Counted from the first letter of the stretch, positions 9,779 through 21,210 are shown. The stretch is 64,000 bases of DNA from Stutzerimonas kunmingensis (GCF_014764705.1 NZ_JACXXG010000007.1:110392-174391); one strand, 5' to 3'. Notes: a model not told the origin generated them from the letters alone. Numbers and translations are program-made.

Positions 9779-11335
9779 ATGCCGCCAGCTCCCAAGAAAC
9801 GCCTCGAACCGGACGCCTTGGCAGCCTCTGGTCGGGCGTTGGCTCTAGCCGTTTGCGTCGCCCTAGCGGGCTGTCAGAGCAACGCCGTGCGTGATGATGC
9901 ACGCGATCAGGCAAGCCGCACCACGGCGCCTGTGGCAGAAGAGCCCATCTGGCTGAACGACACCCCCGTCATCACCGAACACCAGGACATCTGGGAGCGA
10001 ATTCGCGAGGGTTACAAGCTTCAGGAGCATCTGGACAGCAACCCCCGCATCGAGCAACAGCGCCTGCTGTTCTCCAGTCGCCCAAGATCCATCGAAATCG
10101 CCAGCGAGCGCGGCAGCCCCTATATCCACTACATTGTCGAGCGCCTCGAAGAGCGCGACATGCCGCTGGAACTGGCTTTGCTGCCGATTATCGAAAGCTC
10201 CTACGATCCCTTCGCCTATTCGCCCGCCCACGCCGTCGGGCTCTGGCAGTTCATTCCCGCCACCGGCCGGCACTTCAATCTTCGGCAGACAAGCTGGTAC
10301 GACGGCCGCCGTGACATCACCGCCTCGACCAATGCAGCCCTGCGTTATCTGAGCTACCTGCACGGCCTGTTCAACGGTGACTGGCTGCTGGCACTGGCTG
10401 CCTACAACTCGGGTGAAGGCACCGTGAGCCGGGCCATCGAACGCAACCAGAAGCTAGGCCTGCCGACCGACTACTGGAACCTGCCATTGCCGCAGGAAAC
10501 CCGCGACTACGTGCCGAAGCTGCTGGCCCTGTCGCAGTTGATCCAGGCCCCTGAGGCCTATGGCATCAATCTCAATCCGATCGCCAACGAGCCCTACTTC
10601 GAAGTCATCGCGCTCAAGCAGCGCATGGATCTGGCGCGGGTCGCCAAACTCGCCGACCTGGACGAGGACGAGCTCTACCAGCTGAATCCTGCCTTCACCC
10701 GCCGAATTACCCTGGATGGTCCGCAGCAGCTGCTGGTGCCAATGGAAAAGGCTGAAATGCTGGCAGCCAACCTGGCGCTGATGAAGCCGCAGGACCTGGT
10801 CGACTGGCAGCAGTATCAGGTGCGCGCAGGAGACACCCTGTGCGTCATCGCCAACCGTCATCATCTGACCGTCAACATCATCCGCGACGTGAACCGGTTG
10901 AAGAGCGACACGTTGCGGATCGGGCAGGTCCTCAGCCTCCCAACCAGCGGTGATGCCGGCGCTTCGCGGGAGTTGCTGCACGCTGTAGCGCGTCAGCCGG
11001 CCGCCACGCCGCGCAGCTACCGGGTCAAATCTGGCGACAATCTCTGGGACATCGCCAAGGCTCAGCGCGTCTCGGTACGCGACCTGCAGCGCTGGAACAA
11101 GCTCTCCGGCAGCCAGCTCAAAGTGGGCCAGGCGCTGTTCCTGCAGGGCCCGGCAGTAGCCAAAGCGCAGAGCAAGGGAAATTCGCCTACCTATTACAAA
11201 GTGCAGAAAGGCGACTCGCTGTACCAGATCGCCAAGCGCTTCAACGTACAGCTGAACAACCTGAAGACCTGGAACCCGAAAGGCACCAGCGTGCTGCGCC
11301 CTGGCCAGCTGCTGACGCTATACCTCGCCAACTAG
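9779..11335 (+). CDS. mltD: Membrane-bound lytic murein transglycosylase D
   Basis: A 518-residue lipoprotein. It has a signal peptide ending in a lipobox (LAGC, about residues 29-32), then an SLT goose-type lysozyme domain with the catalytic glutamate in LLPIIESSYDPFAYSP and the motif AVGLWQFIPATGRHF. Three LysM peptidoglycan-binding repeats follow at about 345-390, 413-457 and 471-516. It cleaves glycan strands of murein from the inner face of the outer membrane. Its neighbours gloB and nppA1 match P. aeruginosa order, apart from the extra HDOD gene. Confidence 0.95.
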   Translation: MPPAPKKRLEPDALAASGRALALAVCVALAGCQSNAVRDDARDQASRTTAPVAEEPIWLNDTPVITEHQDIWERIREGYKLQEHLDSNPRIEQQRLLFSSRPRSIEIASERGSPYIHYIVERLEERDMPLELALLPIIESSYDPFAYSPAHAVGLWQFIPATGRHFNLRQTSWYDGRRDITASTNAALRYLSYLHGLFNGDWLLALAAYNSGEGTVSRAIERNQKLGLPTDYWNLPLPQETRDYVPKLLALSQLIQAPEAYGINLNPIANEPYFEVIALKQRMDLARVAKLADLDEDELYQLNPAFTRRITLDGPQQLLVPMEKAEMLAANLALMKPQDLVDWQQYQVRAGDTLCVIANRHHLTVNIIRDVNRLKSDTLRIGQVLSLPTSGDAGASRELLHAVARQPAATPRSYRVKSGDNLWDIAKAQRVSVRDLQRWNKLSGSQLKVGQALFLQGPAVAKAQSKGNSPTYYKVQKGDSLYQIAKRFNVQLNNLKTWNPKGTSVLRPGQLLTLYLAN

Positions 11336-11346
11336 CCCTCCGCCAT

Positions 11347-12822
11347 TCACCCAGCCGGACGCTTGCTCAGGGACTCCAGGCAGCGTCCAGTCAGCTGGGT
11401 AAAGCGCTGAAACGCGACGAACTGTTCGTGTTTCAGCGCCCGCCCCGAAAGCCGGCAATCGCCGTAGATCACACCTATTTCACGCGTCCCCGCCATCAGC
11501 GGTGCGATGAAGAACATGCCATTGCCAAACCACTTTCGCAGCGGCTGGGTCACCAGGTCGGCCAAGTCATAACTTGCCGGCACGCCCATCCAGAGCGACT
11601 GCCGATGGCGCAGTGCGTAACTGAACACGTTCGGCTGCTCGGGTTGGTCAGCGGGAAGCACGAAGCCCTGAATCCAGGTCTCGGTCCCTTCACCGACGGC
11701 GCAACGCACCTTGAAACGCGTCTGCTGATCGGCCAGCACCGCCACCATCACACGTTCCAGGCCAACCCCGCGGTGTAGCCCCTTCAGCAGCGTATCCAGA
11801 ATCAACGTGGCATCGCCGCCGCCCGAGGCCATGAGCCCCAGGTCCTGCAGCGCCTGTTGCATCAGCAACAGATCCGGTTGCAGCAAGGCTGCCTGACGCT
11901 GGGCCTGCTGCAGGCGGATCTGCTCGGGATCGGTACTGGGAATGAGCCGGCCCAGACGACTTGCGCCAAATGTGGTCGCCACCTGCACGGTTTCATCGGC
12001 GCTGGCGAGTATCTGCTGCAACGCATCAGCTTCATCCACGCCGGTGAACTCGGCCACGGCCCTGGTCAGTGACGTCATCCGCTCGCACTCCCAGCCTCCG
12101 AGTGCGGCTTCGCTGATCTGTACGCCCAGCGCGACCGCGCGAGCGGCCGGATCGCTGCTGGCCACCTGAGTGTGTGCAAGACTGGTCAACTCTCCCAGGT
12201 TCCAGCTTCTGACCAGACCCAGGCTGAGCTGCCGGAAGCTGGTGCCCAACACGCTCTGCACCGCATCGTCAGGCTTGATGCCCGGCTGCGTCAGCAGCAG
12301 GGCCAGCTCATCCGCCTGCTCTCCACCGCAGCCCCAGAACGCCAGCTCGCCCACGTTGTAGAGCAGCGCGGCAATGAATACTTCTTCCTCGTGACGCGAA
12401 AGCACATAGCCGGCGATGTTGCGGGCTTGCACCGCGGCGTGAAACGAACGAGCCAGCAGTTCCAGCAGCTGCTCCCTCGGGGCGCGCTCAAGCAGGCTGT
12501 CGATCAGCGTGACCGACAGACTGATCAGGCGCACGTTCTCGAAGCCGATCATCACGATGGCCCGAGAAATCGTCTTGATGGTCTCCTGGGAGGGGTTGTA
12601 ATAGCTGCTATTGCCGACCCTCAGCACCTTGGAAGTCAGCGAGGCATCACGAAGCAGTACATCGGCCAGTTGCTGCACCGAAGCATGTTCATGCACGGCA
12701 AGGCGCTGCAGATCCTTGACCACGGACGCCAGCGCAGGCAGCTCCGATTGATTCAGGCGGTCTATCCATGCCTGAAGACCCTGGGCACGTACATCCAAGA
12801 GGTCACCTCTGCACAATGCCAT
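11347..12822 (-). CDS. HDOD-domain protein with C-terminal GAF-like domain
   Basis: About 491 residues. The N-terminal half is an HDOD domain (SELPALASVVKDLQRLA, then LRDASLTSKVLRVGNSSYYN and ARNIAGYVLSRHEEEVFIAALLYNVGELAFW), a degenerate HD phosphohydrolase fold used in signalling. The last 150 residues look like a GAF sensor. Target unknown. The ATG at 12822 has no clear Shine-Dalgarno; a TTG at 12798 preceded by AGAGG is an equally good start. The frame runs on to 12999 but would then overlap nppA1 on the other strand. This gene is not at this place in P. aeruginosa. Confidence 0.8.
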   Translation of the reverse strand: MALCRGDLLDVRAQGLQAWIDRLNQSELPALASVVKDLQRLAVHEHASVQQLADVLLRDASLTSKVLRVGNSSYYNPSQETIKTISRAIVMIGFENVRLISLSVTLIDSLLERAPREQLLELLARSFHAAVQARNIAGYVLSRHEEEVFIAALLYNVGELAFWGCGGEQADELALLLTQPGIKPDDAVQSVLGTSFRQLSLGLVRSWNLGELTSLAHTQVASSDPAARAVALGVQISEAALGGWECERMTSLTRAVAEFTGVDEADALQQILASADETVQVATTFGASRLGRLIPSTDPEQIRLQQAQRQAALLQPDLLLMQQALQDLGLMASGGGDATLILDTLLKGLHRGVGLERVMVAVLADQQTRFKVRCAVGEGTETWIQGFVLPADQPEQPNVFSYALRHRQSLWMGVPASYDLADLVTQPLRKWFGNGMFFIAPLMAGTREIGVIYGDCRLSGRALKHEQFVAFQRFTQLTGRCLESLSKRPAG

Positions 12823-12937
12823 TACGGGAAATGACCGGCAGTTTGCCCGAGTTGCCCGGCCTTTTTCCAGCGCATACAAGCTGTTACTGTACCGGCCCGA
12901 GAAGCCCCTAAGCGCCAAGGATCGGATTTCCCGTCTG

Positions 12938-14767
12938 ATGCGAGCCCTGCTACCGTTACTGACCTGCCTGGCATTGAGCTTTCCCGCCTTCGCCACCATC
13001 AGCGAAAGCCATGGTTATGCGCAGTTCGGCACTCTTAAGTATCCGGCCAACTTTACCCACTTCGATTGGGTGAATCCGCGCGCGCCGAAGGGTGGCCAGA
13101 TCAAACTGATGGCCTCCGGAACGTTCGACACCCTGAACCCCTACACTTTCAAGGGCACCAGCCTGAGTTCGGCGCCCGGCTTTCTGCAATACGGCATCAG
13201 CGAGCTGAACGAGCCACTGATGGTCGGCACCGGCATCTACGACCCGTCCGGAGACGAACCTGCCTCCAGCTACGGTCTGATTGCCGAGTCGGTGGAGCAC
13301 AGCGATAACTACAGCTGGGTAGTTTTCAACCTGCGCAAGGAAGCTCGCTTCCATGACGGCAAGCCGATCACTGCCTACGACGTCGCCTTTTCCTATCGCA
13401 CCCTGATAAAGGATGGCCACCCTCAGTACCGCTCCAACCTGCAGGGGGTGAAGCGGGTCGACATCCTCAACCGACATCGCATTCGTTTCGTATTCGAGCA
13501 ACCAAAAAATCCGCTGCTGATCATGCGCCTCGGCGAACTGCCTGTGCTGCCACAGCACTACTGGAAGAATCGAGACTTCAGCGCGACCACCTTCGAACCC
13601 CCACTGGGCAGCGGCCCCTACCGCATCACGCATGTGCAACCAGGCCGGCAGGTAGTCTTCGAGCGAGTGCGGGACTGGTGGGGCGCCAAGCTGCCGGTCA
13701 ATCAGGGGAAATACAATTTCAACCGAGTCTCGGTCGAGTTCTATCGCGATAGCGTGGTGGCCTTCGAAGCCTTCAAGGTCGGCGAGTTCGACTTCTTCAT
13801 CGAACACCAGGCGAAGAACTGGGCCAATGGCTACCAGTTTCCGGCAGTGATGCGCGGCGACATCATTCGCGCTGAAATCCCCCACCAGATTCCGACCCAG
13901 ACCCAGGCGCTGTTCATGAACGGGCGCCGTGCGACCTTCGCCGACAGTCGTGTGCGCGAAGCGCTCGGCCTGATGTTCGACTTCGAATGGACCAATCGCG
14001 CCCTGTTCTACGGCGCCTACCGCCGCAGTGAAAGCTACTACCCCAACAGCGACTTCACAGCGACAGGCAAGCCCGAAGGCGGTGAGTGGCTGTTGCTCTC
14101 GCCGTACCGCAAGCAGCTCCCGCCCGAACTGTTCACCGAGCCCTTCCAGCTTCCGCAGACCGAAGGCCGCGGGATTCCGCGGGAAACCTTGCGCCACGCG
14201 CTAAAACTGCTCGCCGAGGCGGGCTGGAAAGCCTCGGATGCCGGCCTGTTGAACAGCGCCGGACAACCGCTGAGCTTCGAGATCCTGCTGGTCAACCCGC
14301 GGCTCGAACGCATCCTCCAACCCTACGTCGAGAACCTGGCACGCATTGGCATTCAAGCCAATCTGCGCACCGTGGACAGTGCCCAGTACAAGCAGCGCCT
14401 CGATCACTACGACTACGACATGATCCTGATGACTCTGGCACAGAGCCTCAGCCCCGGGATCGAGCAGTATCTGTACTTTCATTCCAGTCAGGTCGACGTC
14501 AAGGGCGGTCGCAACTATGCCGGCATCGCCAATCCGATCGTCGACGACCTGATTGACAAGCTGCTCGCCGCGCAGACCCGCGACGAGCAAGTCGCCGCCG
14601 CCCGCGCAATCGACCGCGTGCTGCTGTGGAACCACTACACCATTCCGAACTGGTTCATCAGTAACCACCGCCTGGCGTACCGCAATCGGTTCGCCCACGT
14701 CACCACGCCACCCTATACGCTGGGTTTGCGCGCCTGGTGGCTGAAGAGCCTGGAGAAGACCAAATGA
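12938..14767 (+). CDS. nppA1: Periplasmic peptide-binding protein, YejA/NppA family
   Basis: A 609-residue family 5 extracellular solute-binding protein with a cleavable signal peptide (cut after SFPAFA). It belongs to the YejA type, with conserved KYPANFTHFDWVNPRAPKGG, LGSGPYRI and [11 protein letters not shown] segments. With the next four genes it matches P. aeruginosa PA1811-PA1807, named nppA1A2BCD, which imports peptidyl-nucleoside antibiotics and peptides. Its stop overlaps the start of the second binding protein (ATGA). Confidence 0.88.
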   Translation: MRALLPLLTCLALSFPAFATISESHGYAQFGTLKYPANFTHFDWVNPRAPKGGQIKLMASGTFDTLNPYTFKGTSLSSAPGFLQYGISELNEPLMVGTGIYDPSGDEPASSYGLIAESVEHSDNYSWVVFNLRKEARFHDGKPITAYDVAFSYRTLIKDGHPQYRSNLQGVKRVDILNRHRIRFVFEQPKNPLLIMRLGELPVLPQHYWKNRDFSATTFEPPLGSGPYRITHVQPGRQVVFERVRDWWGAKLPVNQGKYNFNRVSVEFYRDSVVAFEAFKVGEFDFFIEHQAKNWANGYQFPAVMRGDIIRAEIPHQIPTQTQALFMNGRRATFADSRVREALGLMFDFEWTNRALFYGAYRRSESYYPNSDFTATGKPEGGEWLLLSPYRKQLPPELFTEPFQLPQTEGRGIPRETLRHALKLLAEAGWKASDAGLLNSAGQPLSFEILLVNPRLERILQPYVENLARIGIQANLRTVDSAQYKQRLDHYDYDMILMTLAQSLSPGIEQYLYFHSSQVDVKGGRNYAGIANPIVDDLIDKLLAAQTRDEQVAAARAIDRVLLWNHYTIPNWFISNHRLAYRNRFAHVTTPPYTLGLRAWWLKSLEKTK

Positions 14768-16650
14768 ATGATCGCGCGCGCCATCCGCTGCTCCGCGCCG
14801 GGCTGCTGGGGCTGCTCTGCCTCGCTGCTATCGCCGAAGCCGCTCCTCGCCATGCCCTGACGCTGTATGACGAGAAGCCGAAGTACCCGGCCAATTTCCA
14901 GCATTTCGAATATGCCAACCCAGACGCTCCCAAGGGTGGGACGTTGCGACAGGCTGGTTTCGGCGGCTTCGACTCGCTCAACCCCTTCATCAACAAGGGC
15001 GTTGCAGCCGACGATATCGGTCTGATCTACGACACCCTCACCACCAACAGCCTGGACGAACCCTTCACCGTCTACGGCCTGCTGGCGGAAAAGATAGAAA
15101 AGGGACCGAACAACAGCTGGGTGCGCTTCCACTTGCGCCCGCAGGCACGCTTCCATGACGGCGAGCCGGTAGAGGCCGAGGATGTGGTGTTCACCTTCGA
15201 AACCCTGATGAGCCAGGGTGCCCCGCAATACCGCGCCTACTACGCCGATGTGGAGAAAGTGACAGCGGAAAGCCCGAGGCGGGTGCGCTTCGATTTCAAG
15301 CACGCTGGCAATCGCGAACTGCCGATGATCCTCGGGCAGATGCCAGTGTTGCCGAAGCATTGGTGGGAAGGAAAGGAATTCACTTCGGGCAGCCTCGAAC
15401 CGCCTCTGGGCAGTGGCCCATACCGCGTCGAGAAGGTCCAGGCCGGCCGCTCGATCCGCTATGAGCGCGTAGCAGACTACTGGGGCAAGGACCTCCCGGT
15501 GAATCGCGGTTTCTACAACTTCGATCACATCAGTTTCGATTACTACCGCGACAATACCGTCGCCTTGCAGGCGTTCAAGGCCGGGCACTTTGATTATTGG
15601 GAGGAGCGCACAGCCAAAAGCTGGGCCACCGCCTATGACATACCAGCGGTGAGGGACGGTCGGATCGTTCGTGACGAAATTGCGAACGAGAACCCTGCGG
15701 GAATGCAGGGCTTCATCTTCAATATCCGCCGCCCGCAGCTGGAGGACCGCCGCGTCCGTGAAGCCCTCGGGTTGCTGTTCGACTTCGAATGGACCAATCG
15801 CCAGCTGTTCAATGGCGCCTACACCCGCACCCGCAGTTACTTCGACAACTCCGAGCTGGCGTCATCCGGCTTGCCGAGCGAAGACGAACTGAAGATTCTC
15901 GAGCCCCTTCGCGGCAAGGTTCCGGACGAGGTGTTCGACAAACCGTTCGAGCTGCCGCGTACCGAAGGCAACGGTGTGATTCGCGAACAGCAGCGCGAGG
16001 CATACCGGCTGCTCACTGAAGCGGGTTGGAAGGTCGAGAACGACCGCATGCTGGACGCTGCCGGCAAGCCGGTGAAGCTCGAATTCCTGCTGGTTCAGGC
16101 AGAGTTCGAGCGGGTGCTGCTGCCGTACAAGCGCAATTTGGCGGATCTCGGGATCGAACTGGAAATCCGCCGGGTCGATGTTTCGCAGTACATCAACCGC
16201 CTGCGTTCGCGCGATTACGACATGATCGTAAGCGGCTTCGGCCAATCCAACTCGCCCGGCAACGAGCAACGCGAGTTCTGGCACTCGGCAAGCGCCGACA
16301 ACCCGGGCAGCCGTAACTTCATCGGTCTCAAGGACCCGGCAGTCGACAGCCTTGTGGAAGGTTTGATAGGGGCCGATTCGCGCAAGGAATTGATCACCTA
16401 CACCCGCGCGCTCGATCGTGCGCTGCTCTGGGGGCATTATGTAGTGCCGAACTGGCACATAAAGACCTGGCGCGTGGCGTACTGGAATCACCTCGCGCAT
16501 CCAGAGGTGACGCCCCGGCAGGACATCGGCCTGATGACCTGGTGGCGCAAACCCGACGCCAAGCTGCCGGTTGCCGATCCCGTCGAAGCAAAGAAGGCCG
16601 AGGAAGCTGGCGCTGCCGCTCCGGCTGGTGATGGCGAGGCGGAGCGCTAA
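14764..16650 (+). CDS. nppA2: Second periplasmic peptide-binding protein, YejA/NppA family
   Basis: A 628-residue paralogue of the preceding gene, sharing the block [32 protein letters not shown] and [15 protein letters not shown]. It has a signal peptide (cut after IAEAA) and an alanine/glutamate-rich tail. I chose the ATG at 14764, which overlaps the upstream stop. Two binding proteins feeding one permease is the known Npp arrangement and suggests a widened ligand range. Confidence 0.88.
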   Translation: MNDRARHPLLRAGLLGLLCLAAIAEAAPRHALTLYDEKPKYPANFQHFEYANPDAPKGGTLRQAGFGGFDSLNPFINKGVAADDIGLIYDTLTTNSLDEPFTVYGLLAEKIEKGPNNSWVRFHLRPQARFHDGEPVEAEDVVFTFETLMSQGAPQYRAYYADVEKVTAESPRRVRFDFKHAGNRELPMILGQMPVLPKHWWEGKEFTSGSLEPPLGSGPYRVEKVQAGRSIRYERVADYWGKDLPVNRGFYNFDHISFDYYRDNTVALQAFKAGHFDYWEERTAKSWATAYDIPAVRDGRIVRDEIANENPAGMQGFIFNIRRPQLEDRRVREALGLLFDFEWTNRQLFNGAYTRTRSYFDNSELASSGLPSEDELKILEPLRGKVPDEVFDKPFELPRTEGNGVIREQQREAYRLLTEAGWKVENDRMLDAAGKPVKLEFLLVQAEFERVLLPYKRNLADLGIELEIRRVDVSQYINRLRSRDYDMIVSGFGQSNSPGNEQREFWHSASADNPGSRNFIGLKDPAVDSLVEGLIGADSRKELITYTRALDRALLWGHYVVPNWHIKTWRVAYWNHLAHPEVTPRQDIGLMTWWRKPDAKLPVADPVEAKKAEEAGAAAPAGDGEAER

Positions 16651-16652
16651 GC

Positions 16653-17726
16653 ATGCTGGCTTACATCGTTCGCCGACTGCTGCTGATCATCCCCACGCTG
16701 TTCGGCATCCTGCTGATCAACTTCATCATCATCCAAGCCGCCCCCGGCGGCCCGGTGGAGCAGGCAATCGCCAAGCTGGAAGGCTTCGAAGGCGCCACCA
16801 GCCGGATCGCCGGCGGTGGCTCGGAAGTCGCGGTCGCCGGCACCAGTTACCGGGGTGGCCAGGGTCTGGACCCCGAGCTGATCGCCGAGATCGAGCGCCT
16901 GTACGGCTTCGACAAACCACCCGCAGAGCGCTTCTGGATCATGCTCAGCAACTATCTGCGGCTGGATTTCGGCGAGAGCTTCTTCCGTGACGCCAAGGTG
17001 ACCGACCTGATCATCGAGAAGATGCCGGTTTCCATCTCGCTGGGTCTGTGGAGCACCTTGATCATGTACCTGGCCTCGATCCCGCTGGGCATCGCCAAGG
17101 CCACGCGTCACGGCAGCAAGTTCGACGTCTGGACCAGCTCGGCGATCATCGTCGGCTACGCCATACCGGCTTTCCTGTTCGCCATTCTGCTGATCGTGCT
17201 GTTCGCTGGCGGCAGTTACTGGAACTGGTTCCCCTTGCGCGGACTGACGTCGGCCAACTTCGATGATATGACCCTGGCCGGCAAGATCATCGACTACTTC
17301 TGGCACCTGGCCCTGCCCGTCACCGCGCTGGTGATCGGCAACTTCGCGACGCTGACGCTGCTGACCAAGAACAGCTTTCTCGACGAGATCAACAAGCAGT
17401 ACGTGATCACGGCGCGGGCCAAGGGCCTGAGCAAGAATCGCGTGCTCTACGGCCATGTGTTCCGCAATGCCATGTTGATCATCATCGCCGGCTTTCCGTC
17501 TGCCTTCATCGGCATGTTCTTCACCGGCTCGCTGCTGATCGAGGTGATCTTCTCCCTTGACGGGCTCGGCCTGCTCAGCTTCGAGGCGGCAATCAACCGC
17601 GACTATCCGGTGGTGTTCGGCACCCTCTTCCTCTTCACCCTGCTCGGACTGGTGGTGAAGCTGATCGGCGACCTGACCTACACCCTGGTCGACCCGCGCA
17701 TCGATTTCGAAAGCAGGGAGGCCTGA
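16653..17726 (+). CDS. nppB: Peptide ABC transporter permease, YejB/NppB family
   Basis: A 357-residue inner-membrane permease starting with the family-typical [21 protein letters not shown]. About six membrane segments follow, with the cytoplasmic EAA loop ([24 protein letters not shown]) that docks on the ATPase. A long periplasmic insert lies after the first segment. It starts two bases after the upstream stop, with GGAG as ribosome-binding site, and is part of the npp operon. Confidence 0.92.
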   Translation: MLAYIVRRLLLIIPTLFGILLINFIIIQAAPGGPVEQAIAKLEGFEGATSRIAGGGSEVAVAGTSYRGGQGLDPELIAEIERLYGFDKPPAERFWIMLSNYLRLDFGESFFRDAKVTDLIIEKMPVSISLGLWSTLIMYLASIPLGIAKATRHGSKFDVWTSSAIIVGYAIPAFLFAILLIVLFAGGSYWNWFPLRGLTSANFDDMTLAGKIIDYFWHLALPVTALVIGNFATLTLLTKNSFLDEINKQYVITARAKGLSKNRVLYGHVFRNAMLIIIAGFPSAFIGMFFTGSLLIEVIFSLDGLGLLSFEAAINRDYPVVFGTLFLFTLLGLVVKLIGDLTYTLVDPRIDFESREA

Positions 17727-17727
17727 G

Positions 17728-18747
17728 ATGCAGTTGTCCCCCCTCAACCAGCGCCGGCTGGCGCTGTTCAAGGCACACAAGCGTGGCTGGTGGTCGCTGT
17801 GGATCTTCCTCGCGCTGTTCGTACTCAGCCTTGGCGCGGAGATCATCGCCAACGACAAGCCGATCGTGGTGCGCTACGACGGCGAATGGTTCTTCCCGGT
17901 GTTCAAGCGTTATCCGGAAACGGCCTTCGGCGGCGAGTTCCCGCTGCAGGCGAACTACAAGAGCCCGTACATCCAGGAACTGATTGCCGAGAAGGACGGC
18001 TGGATGGTCTGGCCGGTCATTCCCTTCAACTATTCGAGCATCAACTACGAACTGCAGGTACCCGCGCCCGCGCCGCCGTCACTGGAGAACTGGCTGGGCA
18101 CCGATGACCAGGGCCGCGATGTACTCGCCCGGGTGATCTACGGCTTTCGCATCTCGGTCCTGTTCGCCCTGACCCTGACCCTGATCAGCTCGGTGATCGG
18201 CGTTATCGCCGGCGCCCTGCAGGGCTTCTATGGCGGCTGGGTCGACCTGGTTGGCCAGCGCCTGCTGGAGATCTGGTCCGGGCTGCCGGTGCTCTATCTG
18301 CTGATCATTCTGGCCAGCTTCGTGCAGCCGAACTTCTGGTGGCTGCTGGGCATCATGCTGCTGTTTTCCTGGATGAGCCTGGTGGACGTGGTACGTGCCG
18401 AATTCCTCCGTGGGCGCAACCTCGAGTACGTGCGCGCCGCTCGTGCGCTGGGCATGCAGAACGGCGCCATCATGTTCCGCCACATCCTGCCGAACGCCAT
18501 GGTTTCCACCATGACCTTCATGCCGTTCATCCTCACCGGCGCCATCGGCACGCTCACCGCGCTGGACTTTCTCGGTTTCGGTCTGCCGGCAGGTTCGCCG
18601 TCGCTCGGTGAACTGGTCGCCCAGGGCAAGGCCAATCTGCAGGCGCCCTGGCTGGGCATCAGCGCCTTCATGGTGCTGGCAATCATGCTGACCTTGCTGG
18701 TGTTTATCGGGGAGGCGGCGCGTGATGCCTTCGACCCAAGGAAATAA
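17728..18747 (+). CDS. nppC: Peptide ABC transporter permease, YejE/NppC family
   Basis: A 339-residue second permease with an N-terminal membrane anchor, a periplasmic stretch, then a core of five segments and the EAA loop (LEYVRAARALGMQNGAIMFRHILPNA). It pairs with the preceding permease to form the channel. It starts one base after the upstream stop, and its own stop is one base before the ATPase start. Confidence 0.92.
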   Translation: MQLSPLNQRRLALFKAHKRGWWSLWIFLALFVLSLGAEIIANDKPIVVRYDGEWFFPVFKRYPETAFGGEFPLQANYKSPYIQELIAEKDGWMVWPVIPFNYSSINYELQVPAPAPPSLENWLGTDDQGRDVLARVIYGFRISVLFALTLTLISSVIGVIAGALQGFYGGWVDLVGQRLLEIWSGLPVLYLLIILASFVQPNFWWLLGIMLLFSWMSLVDVVRAEFLRGRNLEYVRAARALGMQNGAIMFRHILPNAMVSTMTFMPFILTGAIGTLTALDFLGFGLPAGSPSLGELVAQGKANLQAPWLGISAFMVLAIMLTLLVFIGEAARDAFDPRK

Positions 18748-18748
18748 C

Positions 18749-20410
18749 ATGGCCGAACAACCGATAGCCGAGAATCTGGTCGAGGTCCGCGATCTGGCCG
18801 TCGAGTTCGTCACCGGTGAACAGGTCCAGCGTGTCGTCGAAGGCGTGACATTCGACATTCGCAAGGGCGAAACCCTGGCCCTGGTCGGCGAAAGCGGCTC
18901 GGGCAAGTCCGTGACGGCTCATTCCATCCTGCGACTGCTGCCCTACCCGCTCGCTCGCCATCCGCAAGGGCAGATCCTCTTCCACGGGCAGGACTTGCTC
19001 AAGGCCGACGAAAAGGCCATGCGTAAAATCCGTGGCAATCGCATCGCCATGGTCTTCCAGGAGCCGATGACCTCGCTCAACCCGCTGCACACCGTCGGCA
19101 AGCAGATCAACGAAGTGCTGGAGATTCACAAGGGCCTGCGCGGTAAGGCCGCAACCGCTCGCACCCTGGAGTTGCTGGAACTGGTCGGTATCCCGGAGCC
19201 GCGCAAGCGCATCCGCGCCTACCCGCACGAGCTGTCGGGCGGCCAGCGGCAACGGGTGGTCATCGCCATGGCGCTGGCCAACGAGCCTGAACTGCTGATC
19301 GCCGACGAGCCGACCACGGCCCTCGACGTCACCGTGCAGCTGAAAATCCTCGAACTGCTGAAGGAGTTGCAGGCACGCCTGGGCATGGCACTGCTGCTGA
19401 TCAGCCACGACCTCAACCTGGTTCGGCGCATTGCCCATCGCGTATGTGTCATGCAGCGCGGTCGAGTCGTCGAACAGGCGTTGTGTGAAGATCTGTTCCG
19501 CGCACCTCAGCATCCGTATACCCAGGAACTGCTCGCGGCCGAGCCCAGTGGCGACCCGGTGGCGGTCGAAAAAGCGGCACCATTGCTGGAAGTGGACGAC
19601 CTGCGGGTTTGGTTCCCGATCAAGAAGGGCTTGCTGCGTCGCACCGTCGACCACATCAAGGCAGTCGACGGCGTCAACTTCAGCCTGCCCAAGGGGCAGA
19701 CACTGGGTATCGTCGGCGAGAGCGGCTCCGGCAAGTCCACGCTTGGTTTGGCTATTCTTCGCTTGCTGGGTAGTCGCGGTGAAATCCGTTTCCAGGGCCA
19801 GCAACTGCAAAGCATGTCGCAGCGCCAGGTACGGCCGTTGCGGCGGCAGATGCAGGTGGTCTTTCAGGACCCCTTCGGTAGCCTGAGCCCACGTATGTCG
19901 GTCGGGCAGATCATTGGCGAAGGGTTGCACATCCACCGGATGGGCAATGCCAAGGAGCAGGAACAGGCAATCATTGACGCGCTCGTGGAGGTTGGCCTCG
20001 ATCCGGAAACCCGGCATCGCTATCCCCATGAGTTTTCCGGCGGACAACGGCAGCGCATTGCCATTGCCCGAGCTCTGGTGTTGAAGCCGGCGCTGATACT
20101 GCTCGACGAGCCGACCTCGGCGCTCGATCGCACGGTACAGCGCCAGGTGGTAGAGCTTCTGCGCTCGTTGCAGGCCAAGTACAACCTGACCTACCTGTTC
20201 ATCAGCCATGACCTGGCGGTGGTCAGGGCGCTGAGCCACCAGATGATGGTGGTCAAGCAGGGCCAGGTGGTGGAACAAGGTGCGGCCGCTGACATTTTTG
20301 CGGCACCACAACATCCGTATACACAGCAGCTGCTGGAATCCGCCTTCATGGCGCCCGGCACTGCCGAACAACCAGAAGAGGGACAAGCACATGGGTTTTC
20401 TCACCGGTAA
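18749..20410 (+). CDS. nppD: Dual-domain peptide ABC transporter ATPase, YejF/NppD family
   Basis: A 553-residue protein made of two fused oligopeptide-type ATPase domains. Each has a Walker A motif (GESGSGKS, seen twice) and an ABC signature ([15 protein letters not shown] and [15 protein letters not shown]) with Walker [12 protein letters not shown] and [10 protein letters not shown]. It powers the npp importer. The ATG at 18749 is preceded by AAGGA; the longer frame starts inside nppC. Its 3' end overlaps fabI by 20 bp. Confidence 0.93.
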   Translation: MAEQPIAENLVEVRDLAVEFVTGEQVQRVVEGVTFDIRKGETLALVGESGSGKSVTAHSILRLLPYPLARHPQGQILFHGQDLLKADEKAMRKIRGNRIAMVFQEPMTSLNPLHTVGKQINEVLEIHKGLRGKAATARTLELLELVGIPEPRKRIRAYPHELSGGQRQRVVIAMALANEPELLIADEPTTALDVTVQLKILELLKELQARLGMALLLISHDLNLVRRIAHRVCVMQRGRVVEQALCEDLFRAPQHPYTQELLAAEPSGDPVAVEKAAPLLEVDDLRVWFPIKKGLLRRTVDHIKAVDGVNFSLPKGQTLGIVGESGSGKSTLGLAILRLLGSRGEIRFQGQQLQSMSQRQVRPLRRQMQVVFQDPFGSLSPRMSVGQIIGEGLHIHRMGNAKEQEQAIIDALVEVGLDPETRHRYPHEFSGGQRQRIAIARALVLKPALILLDEPTSALDRTVQRQVVELLRSLQAKYNLTYLFISHDLAVVRALSHQMMVVKQGQVVEQGAAADIFAAPQHPYTQQLLESAFMAPGTAEQPEEGQAHGFSHR

Positions 20411-21185
20411 GCGCGTACTGATCGTCGGCGTTGCCAGCAAACTTTCGATTGCCTCCGGCATCGCCGCCGCCATGCATCGCGAAGGTGCAGAACTGGCTTT
20501 CACCTACCAGGGCGACAAGCTCAAGGGTCGCGTCGAGGAATTCGCTTCTGGTTGGGGCTCGAGCCCTGAGCTGTGCTTCCCCTGCGACGTCGCCAACGAT
20601 GAAGAGATCGCGCGCGTATTCGAAGAACTGAGCAAGAAGTGGGACGGCCTGGACTGCATCGTGCACTCGGTCGGCTTCGCTCCGGGCGACCAGCTCAATG
20701 GCGACTTCACCGAAGTCACCACCCGTGAAGGCTTCAAGATCGCCCACGACATCAGCGCCTACAGCTTCGTCGCCCTGGCCAAGGCCGGTCGCGAGATGAT
20801 GAAGGGCCGCAACGGCAGCCTGCTGACCCTCTCCTACCTGGGTGCCGAGCGCACCATGCCGAACTACAACGTCATGGGCATGGCCAAGGCCAGCCTGGAA
20901 GCCGGCGTTCGCTACCTGGCCGGCAGCCTCGGCCCGGAAGGCACCCGCGTGAACTGCATCTCTGCCGGCCCGATCCGTACCCTGGCCGCCTCCGGCATCG
21001 CCAGCTTCCGCAAGATGCTGGCTGCCAACGAGAAGCAGACCCCTATGCGTCGCAACGTCACTATCGACGAAGTCGGCAATGCCGGCGCCTTCCTCTGCTC
21101 GGACCTGGCTTCCGGCATCAGCGGTGAGATCCTCTACGTCGACGGCGGCTTCAACACCACCGCAATGGGCTCGCTGGAAGACTGA
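20391..21185 (+). CDS. fabI: Enoyl-ACP reductase (NADH) FabI
   Basis: A 264-residue short-chain dehydrogenase of the FabI type: N-terminal [25 protein letters not shown], and the FabI catalytic pattern Tyr-x6-Lys in [16 protein letters not shown]. It makes the last reduction of each round of type II fatty-acid synthesis and is the triclosan target. It starts inside the 3' end of nppD, with AGAGGG upstream, so it is read at least partly from the npp transcript. A strong terminator follows. Confidence 0.96.
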   Translation: MGFLTGKRVLIVGVASKLSIASGIAAAMHREGAELAFTYQGDKLKGRVEEFASGWGSSPELCFPCDVANDEEIARVFEELSKKWDGLDCIVHSVGFAPGDQLNGDFTEVTTREGFKIAHDISAYSFVALAKAGREMMKGRNGSLLTLSYLGAERTMPNYNVMGMAKASLEAGVRYLAGSLGPEGTRVNCISAGPIRTLAASGIASFRKMLAANEKQTPMRRNVTIDEVGNAGAFLCSDLASGISGEILYVDGGFNTTAMGSLED

Positions 21186-21210
21186 TCCCGCGCCCGTCTA
21201 CGTAAGCACC

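Noticed and set aside
12823..12999. N-terminal extension of the HDOD protein
   Set aside because: It would overlap nppA1 and its upstream region on the other strand, and the residues are not protein-like; starts at 12822 or 12798 are better.
18704..20503. Open frame of 599 codons opposite nppD
   Set aside because: Low-complexity composition rich in His/Gln/Leu typical of antisense frames; the ATPase on the plus strand has all motifs.
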